A stretch of DNA of 15,200 nt, taken from contig CAZJBP010000092.1 in assembly GCA_964544115.1 (NCBI GenBank), positions 1-15,200 on the forward strand. The letters run 5' to 3'. Positions within the stretch are counted from its first letter, which is position 1, and every line of letters starts with the position of its first letter. Below, one piece after another: positions 1 to 7,132 of the stretch. The position numbers were made by a program, and so were the translations under genes. Source of the stretch: CAZJBP01 sp964544115 (GTDB taxonomy: Bacteria > Verrucomicrobiota > Kiritimatiellia > UBA8416 > JADHWI01). The notes below the pieces were generated by a model. It searched no databases and had not been told where the DNA came from. It was given only the letters and a program-made list of their open reading frames with translations.

Positions 1-1014
1 ATTCTCCGATACGGCGCGGTCGAAGATCATGACCTCGTCGACGAGGCCGTTGGCCCAGTAGCCGTCGGCACCAAAGCTCGCACCGACCTTGGCGGTTGAA
101 TCCCTCTTGTTCAGAGGTGAATCGCCGACCGCGTCCTGGCCCACCGCTACACCGTCCTTGTACAGAACGATCTGGCCATTCCGCTTGAACGTGAAGCACA
201 GGTGGGTCCACTGGCCAATCTGGGTTCGCTTCCCCAACGCCGTGGGTCGTCTCCCGTCAGCGGTGAGCACCGTGGCGGCACTTTGATGCGGAGGCACCAG
301 ATCATTCCCATTGTCGTTCTGGGCGAACAGGCCCCATACATTGTCGCTTGCCGGACCTCCGAACTGGGTCACCACCGACGACCCTCGCTGGGGTCTGTCG
401 GGCCGAACCCACCCGCAGACCGATAGCTCGTCCATCCCGCTGAGATTGCGCCCCGTATCGATGTAATCGCCACTGCCGTTGAACGCAAAGGCGCCGCCCA
501 CCTTTCCGTCCGGCGCCCACTTGGCCCCGTGAACGGTCCCGTCATGCTGCCGGCTACCCCGGTCAACCACCTTGCCGTCATCGTCCCTGTCGAACGAGTA
601 GTGCAGAACCAGCCCCCGCCTCAGCGCTTCAGGCAACACCCCGCCGGACAGCACAACTCTCAGCCCCTTGATGAGCTCCGAGCCGATCTTCACGTCGCCA
701 AACACCGTTTCGAGCTTCAGCGCGCTCAGGTCAACCACGCCCTTGAGCTTGTCGCCGTTGCGCAGCTCGAGCGTGGCGGTTTCGTGATCCTCACCGATTC
801 GGAGAGTCAGGAGCTGCTTCAACGGCACGTCCATCTTTGCGTACGGCGTCTCCACCGGCACCGACTCGATGCCAGGAGTGCCGATAACCCGCGAGCCATC
901 AACCAGGTCCACCTCAAGGCGCAGTTGCGACTCGGATGTGTCCTGTCCGGGCCATGCCGTGCCGACCAGCGCCAATGCAGAGAGAATCACGATACAGAGC
1001 GTACACGGTTTCAT
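1..1014 (-). CDS. Array gene 1 (partial at left edge): secreted constant module + LamG domain protein
   Basis: The start codon is at 1014 and the frame stays open to base 1, giving 338 residues; by comparison with its paralogues about 12-15 residues are missing. Residues 1-22 are a signal peptide (ending near AWPG), so the protein is exported. Residues 31-122 are the constant module: motif copy A (39-73, from DGSRVIG) and copy B (86-120, from NGDKLKG) align without gaps. From about 133 a LamG-type jelly roll follows, with the family landmarks GLVLHYSFD, GDYIDTG, WTHLCFTF, LYKDG and GLVDEVMIFDRA. A strong Shine-Dalgarno site (AAGGAGG) sits 6 bases before the ATG. It is the most downstream gene visible, 72 bases after array gene 2. 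LamG-like domains usually bind glycans or proteins; no catalytic residues are recognisable. The specific ligand is unknown. Confidence 0.9.
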   Translation of the reverse strand, partial: MKPCTLCIVILSALALVGTAWPGQDTSESQLRLEVDLVDGSRVIGTPGIESVPVETPYAKMDVPLKQLLTLRIGEDHETATLELRNGDKLKGVVDLSALKLETVFGDVKIGSELIKGLRVVLSGGVLPEALRRGLVLHYSFDRDDDGKVVDRGSRQHDGTVHGAKWAPDGKVGGAFAFNGSGDYIDTGRNLSGMDELSVCGWVRPDRPQRGSSVVTQFGGPASDNVWGLFAQNDNGNDLVPPHQSAATVLTADGRRPTALGKRTQIGQWTHLCFTFKRNGQIVLYKDGVAVGQDAVGDSPLNKRDSTAKVGASFGADGYWANGLVDEVMIFDRAVSEN

Positions 1015-1086
1015 GTCATCCTCCTTCTGAATCTGGAACTCAGGAACGCGGGACACTGGACGAGATTGATCAGACAGGGACCTCCC

Positions 1087-2715
1087 TCACTTCTGCGCGC
1101 TGTAGAGATGCTTCACCTCATCTTCAGTCAGCGCGCGGTCGAAGAACATCAACTCATCGATGGTGCCGTTGAATCCTCGTGACTCGAACATGCCGACGGA
1201 GTTGCCAATGCAGCCCATCAGCGCGGTCGCCGCCGGCGTCGGACCGGATGGGCCGTCCAGATAGGGCAAGCTCTTGAGGGATCTGGAGGATCTGTAAGCC
1301 GCCCCCGGCTTCGAGCTCATTTCCGAAGCGCCTCTGGATTCCCGCATTTCATTCATCACCGACGGACCCGCAGCGCCAAGGGAGTACGTTGTTCGCCCCT
1401 CTTCCTCTCCGTTCACATAGAGCCGGATGTCCCCCTTATCGTAAACGCCGACGGCGTGGTACCACTGCTTTTCTTTGAGGCCGAGCATGAAGGGGCTGAC
1501 GCTGTTATCCCGGCACCAGGTGCCGGGAGTGAAGCCGAGCGCAAAATCGGTTCCCTGTCCGTTGGGCCGGCCAAGCCCGATTCTGTAGCTGAATGCGCCG
1601 TCATTCACACCGCGTGGGGCCGAGATGCCGAAGACGGTGTTCTCGTCGTTCGGGTTGAGCGCCTCGGCATAGAACCACACCGCGACGCTGAAACTGTCGC
1701 TGGAGCTCTTTCGCAGGGCCGGGCAGTCGACGAGAATATGATCGGTTCCACCCGAGAAACGGTACGCGCCGCCGACCTTGCCTTGCGACGTCCATTTCGC
1801 GCCGCGCACCTTGCCGTCGTTCGACCTTCCGCTCTGATCCGCAACCTCGCCGCCCTCATCCCGGTCGAAGGAGTAGCGCAGAACAAGGCCGTCCTTGAGC
1901 GTAGCCGGCAGCGCCCCGCCCGACAGCATCACGCGCAGCCCCTTGATATGCTCCGCACCTATCTTCACCTTGCCGAACACCGTGTTGAGCTTCAGCGCCC
2001 CCAGGTCGACTACACCCTTGAGCTTGTCGCCATTGCGCAGTTCAAGGGTGGCGGTCTCACGATCCTTGCCGATCCTCAGCGTCAGGATCTGCTTCAACTG
2101 CACATCCATCTTGGCGTAAGGCGTTTCCACCGCCACCGAGTCGATGCTGGGCGTTCCAATGACGCGAGAACCGTCCACAAGGTCCAGTTCGACGCGCAGT
2201 TGAGGTGCGACCTGATCCCCTCGCCCCACCCCGCGCGGCTCGCCCCTAATCACAGCGACCCACGCGCCGCTGTTGTCGCCGGGTATCAGGTCGTTGCACA
2301 GCAGCACCAATCTGCCGGAGGCAGGCGCCACGAAACTCCCTTCTCTGCCGAGTTGAACGCCATCCGACGACGCCCCGATCCGGCCCACCAACGAATGCGT
2401 GGCCAGACCCGGGCAGGGAAAGCGCGCATCGGCTTCCTGGGGAGCAGCCTCCGTTCCATCCGTCGTTGACACGGTACGGCCATCCGGGTCCGCCTGGCTG
2501 CATGGGCCGCCGGGACAGCCGACATTGATGCCCACGAGTCCGGACGCCTCGAACCAGTACCGCTGCCCTTCGAGCACCTCCCCAGCGTCGATAGAACCAG
2601 CCCCGGGAACCGTGAGCGCTTGCTTGCTGCCTATGTCCGTCACACCACCCGCCCAAGCCATGTTGCCGAGCGCCATTGCCGCCGACATCACCATGCATAG
2701 TGCAAACCTGTTCAT
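1087..2715 (-). CDS. Array gene 2: secreted protein with LecA-like domain + constant module + LamG domain
   Basis: A 542-residue exported protein, the largest intact array member. I start at 2715 (MNRFALC...) rather than the ATG at 2721: all paralogues begin MK or MN here, and AAGGG then lies 9 rather than 3 bases upstream. The signal peptide ends near residue 22 (AWA). Residues 24-158 form a domain absent from the other genes. Its features (VLEGQRYWFEASG, LVGRIG, LGREGSFVAPASGRLVLLCND, GDNSGAWVAVI) resemble the PA-IL/LecA family of calcium-dependent galactose-binding lectins. Residues 173-268 are the constant module and about 276-542 a LamG domain ending in FNGTIDELMFFDRAL. The LamG domain carries an insertion of about 50 residues, rich in Ser, Pro and Gly, after LYVNGEEEGRTTYS. 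Two potential sugar-binding domains make this the clearest candidate lectin of the set. The LecA assignment is by motif pattern only. Confidence 0.9.
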   Translation of the reverse strand: MNRFALCMVMSAAMALGNMAWAGGVTDIGSKQALTVPGAGSIDAGEVLEGQRYWFEASGLVGINVGCPGGPCSQADPDGRTVSTTDGTEAAPQEADARFPCPGLATHSLVGRIGASSDGVQLGREGSFVAPASGRLVLLCNDLIPGDNSGAWVAVIRGEPRGVGRGDQVAPQLRVELDLVDGSRVIGTPSIDSVAVETPYAKMDVQLKQILTLRIGKDRETATLELRNGDKLKGVVDLGALKLNTVFGKVKIGAEHIKGLRVMLSGGALPATLKDGLVLRYSFDRDEGGEVADQSGRSNDGKVRGAKWTSQGKVGGAYRFSGGTDHILVDCPALRKSSSDSFSVAVWFYAEALNPNDENTVFGISAPRGVNDGAFSYRIGLGRPNGQGTDFALGFTPGTWCRDNSVSPFMLGLKEKQWYHAVGVYDKGDIRLYVNGEEEGRTTYSLGAAGPSVMNEMRESRGASEMSSKPGAAYRSSRSLKSLPYLDGPSGPTPAATALMGCIGNSVGMFESRGFNGTIDELMFFDRALTEDEVKHLYSAQK

Positions 2716-2745
2716 GGTCATACGCCCTTCCAGAGATTCCTGATG

Positions 2746-3852
2746 TCAACGCGAACGCTGTGGCTGAGCAGAAAGCGCTGCCGGTTCCGCCCTCGCCGCC
2801 AGCGCCGCGATCTCCAGGTCGGTCAACACGCGGTCGAACAGCATGACTTCGTCAATGCAGCCCGGCTCCGTCGGCTGAGCGGCGCGATGCGCCCAGAGGC
2901 GGAGCCGTTCCGTTGTGCCAAGAATCTCGCCGCCATTCCCATCCTGCCTCACCTGGTAGCCAAGGATCTCGACGCCGTCCAGGTAAATCCGGATCTTGGC
3001 GCCCGACGGCCGGCTCTCGTCATACGTGAACGCCACATGATGCCACGCGCCGATTGTCATCAGACCGCGGTCGGATGAGTACGCGTAGACGATGACGCCA
3101 GGCGCCTGTCCCATCTGCACGCTCAGGTGCTGCTCGCTATCGTAACCGAACAGGAACTGGCCCGGATACGCGCTCCCACCGTGATAATTGCTGAGAAAGA
3201 TCGCCCACTTGCCGTCGAGTTTTGTCCAGAGGGCCGCACTGAGACGGCCTCGGGTCCGATAGGTGTCGCTCGGAGCGAGTTCTGCATATCGGCTCAACGA
3301 TTCGCCGATTCCCTCGAACTCCAGACAGCCGCCAACGGCCCCGCAGGGATTCCACTTCACGGCGCCGACCATGTCTCCGTCATGCCTGCCGTCACTCGCA
3401 TCGACCACCTTGGAGCCTTCGTCGCCGTCAAAGGGATAGTACAGGACCAACCCCTTCCTCAGCGCCTCCGGCAATGGCCCGCCGGACAGCACGACTCGCA
3501 TCGCTTTGATGAGCTCCGAACCGATCTTCACCTTGCCGAAAACCGTTTCAAGTTTCAGAGCCCCGAGGTCCGCTACGCCCTTGAGCTTGTCGCCGTTTCG
3601 CAGCTCCAGCGTCGCCGTTTCGCGATCTTCGCCGATCCTGAGCGTCAGGAGCTGCTTCAACGTAATGTCTAGCTTGGCATAGGACGTCTCCACGGGAATT
3701 GACTCGATGCTGGGCACACCGATGATGCGTGAGCCGTCGACAAGGTCGAGTTCAAGACGGAGTTCAGGCTCGGACGCAATCTCTCCCGCCCGGGCCGAAC
3801 TGACCAGCGTTATTGCCGCGATCACCATTACGCTGACAGAGAATCTCTTCAT
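2746..3852 (-). CDS. Array gene 3: secreted constant module + LamG domain protein
   Basis: A 368-residue exported protein. Its signal peptide (MKRFSVSVMVIAAITLVSS) is cleaved near ARA-G at residue 22. The constant module is at 31-122, with the variant wording GVPSIESIPVETSYAKLDIT that it shares only with array gene 5; the underlying DNA is nearly identical over 90 bases. A LamG-type jelly roll occupies about 131-345, with GLVLYYPFDGDEG, WHHVAFTYD, IRIYLDGVEI and GCIDEVMLFDRVLT as landmarks. An Ala/Pro-rich tail of about 20 residues follows and replaces the usual IYDAQK ending. GAGG lies 5 bases before the ATG. The gene begins 28 bases after the stop of array gene 4 and ends 30 bases before the start of gene 2, so co-transcription is likely. 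Ligand unknown. Confidence 0.9.
   Translation of the reverse strand: MKRFSVSVMVIAAITLVSSARAGEIASEPELRLELDLVDGSRIIGVPSIESIPVETSYAKLDITLKQLLTLRIGEDRETATLELRNGDKLKGVADLGALKLETVFGKVKIGSELIKAMRVVLSGGPLPEALRKGLVLYYPFDGDEGSKVVDASDGRHDGDMVGAVKWNPCGAVGGCLEFEGIGESLSRYAELAPSDTYRTRGRLSAALWTKLDGKWAIFLSNYHGGSAYPGQFLFGYDSEQHLSVQMGQAPGVIVYAYSSDRGLMTIGAWHHVAFTYDESRPSGAKIRIYLDGVEILGYQVRQDGNGGEILGTTERLRLWAHRAAQPTEPGCIDEVMLFDRVLTDLEIAALAARAEPAALSAQPQRSR
3649..3738. repeat. Near-identical 90-base repeat, copy in array gene 3
   Basis: This stretch matches 5711-5800 in array gene 5 at 89 of 90 positions (only 3670 T versus 5732 C differs). It encodes the first motif copy of the constant module (DGSRIIG to LDITLKQL). 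Synonymous positions are also conserved, pointing to recent duplication or gene conversion. Confidence 0.93.
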
Positions 3853-3880
3853 AGCGACCTCTCACGACCTCTTGATTCCT

Positions 3881-4984
3881 TCACCGCTGGGCATCGTAAA
3901 TCTGTTTCACCTCGTCCTGGGACAGAGCACGGTTGAAGATCATGACTTCGTCGACCATTCCCTCCACGTAAAGCCCTTCGGCTTGCCCGATAGTAAGCGG
4001 GGCCTTGGCCGCAGGGATAGGTAATGGATTCGAGTCGGTGGAAAAACGGGTCCCATCAACGTAGATACTGTACGTATCCCCGTTTCTGGTCACTGACAGA
4101 TGGTAGTACCTGTCCGTCTGTGGCGACCACGGGGAGGCAGCAATGCGGTAGTTCTCTCTGCGTGGATTGTTGATATGGAAATCGAGATTGCCATTCTGCA
4201 TCTGGAACGCCCACTTGCTCCGCTCCCCCAATCCTTCGTTGTGGCCAATGAAATCCTGCTCCCCGGCGGGAGGTGCACTAAACTTGAACCAAAGACAGAT
4301 AGAAAAGGGCTTCGTGCCAAATGACCAAGCATCATTGTCTGGTGCTTGGATATGGCCAACCTGAGACGCGCCTCCCCCTCCGGGTGGAGCCGTTCCCCAT
4401 TTGAGTGGAGCCGTCCCCCGACGGCGATAGATGGGGCCAACCTGTTTGCCGACCTGATACGCACCACCAACCTTGCCATTCGGCGTCCACATTGCATCAC
4501 AGACTTCCCCATCATGACCATTGCCGCTCTGATCCGGCACCTTGTCGCCTTCATCCCAGTCAAACGAGTAGTAAAGAACCAGCCCTTGTTTCAACACGTC
4601 GGCCAATGGTCCACCCGACAAGACAACGCGAAGCTCACGGATGTGTTCGACGCCGATCGCCACCTTCCCGAACAACGTTTCGAGTGTGATGGGGCCAAGA
4701 CTGACGACTCCCTTCAATTTGTCGCCGTTGCGAAGGTCAAGGGAGGCGCTCTCGTGGTCCTCGCCGATCTTGACGGCCAAGAGCTCCTTCAACGGCACGT
4801 CCATCTTGGCGTACGAGGTCTGTACGGGCACTGCCTCGATCCCAGGAGTGCCGATAACGCGTGAACCATCAACCAGGTCCAGTTCGAGGCGCAGCTCCGT
4901 CTCGGTCGCGTCATGGCCCGCCATCACGGCACCGCTCAGCGCCGCAGCGGCGAGGAGCACGACGCCGAACTTTTGCGTGTTCAT
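3881..4984 (-). CDS. Array gene 4: secreted constant module + LamG domain protein with in-frame insertion
   Basis: A 367-residue exported protein. The signal peptide ends near VMA-G (residue 22). The constant module is at 31-122 (DGSRVIG at 39, NGDKLKG at 86) and a LamG domain spans about 131-365, ending GMVDEVMIFNRALSQDEVKQIYDAQR. Between the first LamG strands (GGAY) and HIQAPD there are 27 extra residues (181-207), including a 7-residue tandem repeat (GTAPLKW GTAPPGG). They are encoded by an 81-bp unit flanked by 10-bp direct repeats. Removing them restores exact spacing to array gene 2 (GGAY, seven residues, HI). AGGAGG stands 5 bases before the ATG. The stop of gene 5 is only 9 bases upstream, the tightest junction in the array. 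Probable role: extracellular binding protein; the insertion may disturb one loop without destroying the fold. Confidence 0.9.
   Translation of the reverse strand: MNTQKFGVVLLAAAALSGAVMAGHDATETELRLELDLVDGSRVIGTPGIEAVPVQTSYAKMDVPLKELLAVKIGEDHESASLDLRNGDKLKGVVSLGPITLETLFGKVAIGVEHIRELRVVLSGGPLADVLKQGLVLYYSFDWDEGDKVPDQSGNGHDGEVCDAMWTPNGKVGGAYQVGKQVGPIYRRRGTAPLKWGTAPPGGGGASQVGHIQAPDNDAWSFGTKPFSICLWFKFSAPPAGEQDFIGHNEGLGERSKWAFQMQNGNLDFHINNPRRENYRIAASPWSPQTDRYYHLSVTRNGDTYSIYVDGTRFSTDSNPLPIPAAKAPLTIGQAEGLYVEGMVDEVMIFNRALSQDEVKQIYDAQR
4354..4444. repeat. 81-bp in-frame insertion bounded by 10-bp direct repeats
   Basis: GGCCAACCTG occurs at 4354-4363 and again at 4435-4444. The unit between them (one repeat plus 71 bases) is exactly 27 codons within array gene 4. 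Inside it, a 15-base sequence recurs 21 bases apart (4384-4398 and 4405-4419, 14/15 identical), and CCGTC-CCCC-GACGG (4411-4424) can form a hairpin. It could be a small mobile repeat or a replication-slippage product. Confidence 0.75.
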
Positions 4985-4993
4985 GCCAACCTC

Positions 4994-5917
4994 CTATTGA
5001 ATGACACAGTTGCGGACCCGCCACGTGTCGGCAGGCCGCCAGCCACGCATGTGCACACGGTATTCGCCAGCGGGCAGTGCGACATCACCGGCATCGTACG
5101 CTTGATCGTTCACCGTTACGCGCATGCGGCCATACTGGAACTCCATTCGGAGGCGGTACCATTGGCCGGACTTGACCCTGAACCCCTGAGCGATTTCGCG
5201 GGACGGCCGGCCCGGCTGGTCCACGGTCAGGAATCCGCCGCTCCCGTCCCGATGGTGAGCCCCGAAGGTCAGCGTCACCGGCGCATTGCGCACCAGGAGT
5301 TCTCGGGGCTGGTTGGCGGGGCCGATGGATGTCCAGATGCAGAAGCCGTCTTCGGCCTGGGGTTGATCCACCCACAGATCGCATTCGACGCTGCGAATGC
5401 TGCTGTAACTCTGAGCACTGCGTGCCGGCCAGCCTCTCGTCACCAGGACATCCCCATCCATTGCCGGCGCCGCCCCCATCTCGCCTCCCCACCCGTTGTC
5501 CGTAGGGATCGGCAGCAGGTCCCATTCAACCCGCGCCCCGACTCCGACCAGACGCACTCGCAGCTCGCGCAGTGTGTCCCGCGCCAGCTTCACGTCGCCA
5601 AACACCGTTTCAAGCTTCAGCGTCCCGAGGTCAACCACCCCCTTGAGCTTGTCGCCATTGCGCAGTTCCAGCGTCGCCGTTTCATGATCTTCACCGATCC
5701 GGAGAGTCATGAGCTGCTTCAACGTAATGTCCAGCTTGGCATAGGACGTCTCCACGGGAATTGACTCGATGCTGGGCACACCGATGATGCGTGAGCCGTC
5801 AACCAGGTCCACTTCAAGCCGCAGTTGCGGCTCCGGCTTCTTGTCCTCCCCCGCCCGTGCCGCACCGATCCACGCCGACGCCGCAAGAACCACCACGCAG
5901 AACAAGCATCGTTTCAT
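4994..5917 (-). CDS. Array gene 5: secreted constant module + concanavalin-like domain protein
   Basis: A 307-residue exported protein. I place the start at 5917 (MKRCLFC...), not at the in-frame ATG nine codons earlier, because GAGG lies 8 bases upstream and the signal peptide then begins as in the paralogues; cleavage is near ARA-G at 22. The constant module (about residues 32-123) has the wording GVPSIESIPVETSYAKLDIT, matching array gene 3. The C-terminal 180 residues lack the usual LamG landmarks (no GLVLxYxFD, no DEVMIFNRAL). They look instead like another concanavalin-type beta sandwich: CDLWVDQPQAEDGFCIW, GFRVKSGQWYRLRMEFQYG, MRVTVNDQAYD, WRVRNCVIQ. This pattern is reminiscent of DUF1080-like domains, but I cannot assign it firmly. 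It overlaps no neighbour; 149 bases separate it from gene 6 and 9 from gene 4. Confidence 0.87.
   Translation of the reverse strand: MKRCLFCVVVLAASAWIGAARAGEDKKPEPQLRLEVDLVDGSRIIGVPSIESIPVETSYAKLDITLKQLMTLRIGEDHETATLELRNGDKLKGVVDLGTLKLETVFGDVKLARDTLRELRVRLVGVGARVEWDLLPIPTDNGWGGEMGAAPAMDGDVLVTRGWPARSAQSYSSIRSVECDLWVDQPQAEDGFCIWTSIGPANQPRELLVRNAPVTLTFGAHHRDGSGGFLTVDQPGRPSREIAQGFRVKSGQWYRLRMEFQYGRMRVTVNDQAYDAGDVALPAGEYRVHMRGWRPADTWRVRNCVIQ
5711..5800. repeat. Near-identical 90-base repeat, copy in array gene 5
   Basis: Partner of 3649-3738. The flanking sequence on both sides diverges faster, so the shared tract is patchy rather than gene-wide. Confidence 0.93.
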
Positions 5918-6066
5918 ATCAGCACCCTCATACGGTATTTCCATTCATCATCACGCTGACCCAACACATCGACCGCAGAACTCGGGAAGGCAGGAAGCAG
6001 GACACGCATCTAATCCCTTCCTGATTTCCAGATGTAGAGACCCCAGCGCCACCCCCGCACGCGCCC
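5918..6066. other. Longest spacer within the array
   Basis: This 149-base gap between genes 6 and 5 is several times longer than the other array spacers (9-72 bases). It holds the ribosome site of gene 5. It also has a stretch (6009-6029) that matches 18 of 21 bases of the leader and start region of gene 7a (9122-9142), including CATnnnATCCCTTCCTGATT. No gene or terminator is seen. It may be the scar of a deleted array member. Confidence 0.45.
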
Positions 6067-7104
6067 TCACTTCTGCGCGTCATAGATCTGCCTGACCTCG
6101 CTGTCGGAAAGCGCACGATTGAAGATCATGACTTCGTCCATCAGCCCGGTGAACCCCGCGCATCCGGGGAGCACCCCAAGCCGGAGCGGGGCAGGACTGG
6201 ACACGTAATCGCCCGTGCCATCGACACTGTTGTAGACGCCGTCGACACACATAAACACCTTGGCCGCACTTCTCCCTGCGACGATGTGATGCCACTTGCC
6301 GTCGTTGAGACCCGCCTGAGCCGAAGTGGCGGCACCCCCGGCATTGCCGAACTTGGAACCCGGAGCGGAATGGTAGAAGAAGATCTTTCCGGGTGGCGGA
6401 TTGCCGCCACTCCAGTCCAGCATCAAGAAATAGCCGTTGGCGTACCCGGGGACGTGTTTGGCAAGCAGCGTATGTTGCGCAGCGGATTGGGAGGTCTTGA
6501 ACCAGAGGGACACGGTTAGCTCCCGCAGATCCAGCGGGTCGCTACCGGGCTCAACCGTTGTCGCCCCTGTAAACTCGCAAGCCCCTCCCTCCCGGCCCTG
6601 CGGCGTCCACTTCGATCCCGACGCCTTCGCGTTGTTGTTCCTGCCGCTCTGGTCCCGCACCGTATCGCCTTCGTCCAGGTCGAACGCATAATGCAGGACC
6701 ATTCCTTGCCGCAACTCGTCCGGCAGCGGTTGCCCCACCCGCACCACCTGCAGTTCCCGGATGTGTCCGATGTCTACCGAGACTTTGCCAAGTATCGTCT
6801 CGAGTTGAATCGTCGCCAGACTGACCACGCCCTTGAGCTTGTCGCCATTGCGCAGTTCCAGCGTTGCCGTTTCGTGATCGTCACCGATCCGCAGTGTCAG
6901 AATCTGCTTCAACTGCACATCCATTTTGGCATAGGGCGTCTCCACGGGCACCGACTCGATACTTGGCGTGCCGACGATGCGTGAGCCGTCAATCAGGTCC
7001 ACCTCAACCTGCAGTTGCGGCCCGGTCTTGTCCTCCCCGGCCCGCGCGGCGCCATTCAACGCCACCGTGGCGAGAACCATAATGCAGAGCTTCCAGGCGT
7101 TCAT
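6067..7104 (-). CDS. Array gene 6: secreted constant module + LamG domain protein
   Basis: A 345-residue exported protein. The frame is open 75 codons further upstream, but that stretch overlaps the end of the previous gene and has no signal-like sequence. The ATG at 7104 (MNAWKLCIM...) has GGAGG 5 bases upstream and begins a typical signal peptide cut near ARA-G (22). The constant module is at 31-122; copy A reads DGSRIVG and copy B NGDKLKG, with ILG in place of VFG in copy B. A LamG domain follows (about 130-345), with GMVLHYAFDLDEG, LTVSLWFKTS, KWHHIVAG, VFMCVDG and GFTGLMDEVMIFNRALSDSEVRQIYDAQK as landmarks (the last quoted in part: MDEVMIFNRAL). It lies 28 bases after the preceding gene. 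Inferred role: extracellular binding protein. Confidence 0.9.
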   Translation of the reverse strand: MNAWKLCIMVLATVALNGAARAGEDKTGPQLQVEVDLIDGSRIVGTPSIESVPVETPYAKMDVQLKQILTLRIGDDHETATLELRNGDKLKGVVSLATIQLETILGKVSVDIGHIRELQVVRVGQPLPDELRQGMVLHYAFDLDEGDTVRDQSGRNNNAKASGSKWTPQGREGGACEFTGATTVEPGSDPLDLRELTVSLWFKTSQSAAQHTLLAKHVPGYANGYFLMLDWSGGNPPPGKIFFYHSAPGSKFGNAGGAATSAQAGLNDGKWHHIVAGRSAAKVFMCVDGVYNSVDGTGDYVSSPAPLRLGVLPGCAGFTGLMDEVMIFNRALSDSEVRQIYDAQK

Positions 7105-7132
7105 GGCATCCTCCCCTTTGTCATTACTCGCG

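Noticed and set aside
1456..2469. Long plus-strand open frame (337 codons) and similar ones at 9814-10959, 4913-5764, 6968-7810 and 11454-12389
   Set aside because: They lie exactly opposite the paralogue genes, are Arg/His/Pro-rich, lack ribosome sites and recur at the same phase over each constant module. They are GC-rich shadows of the minus-strand genes.
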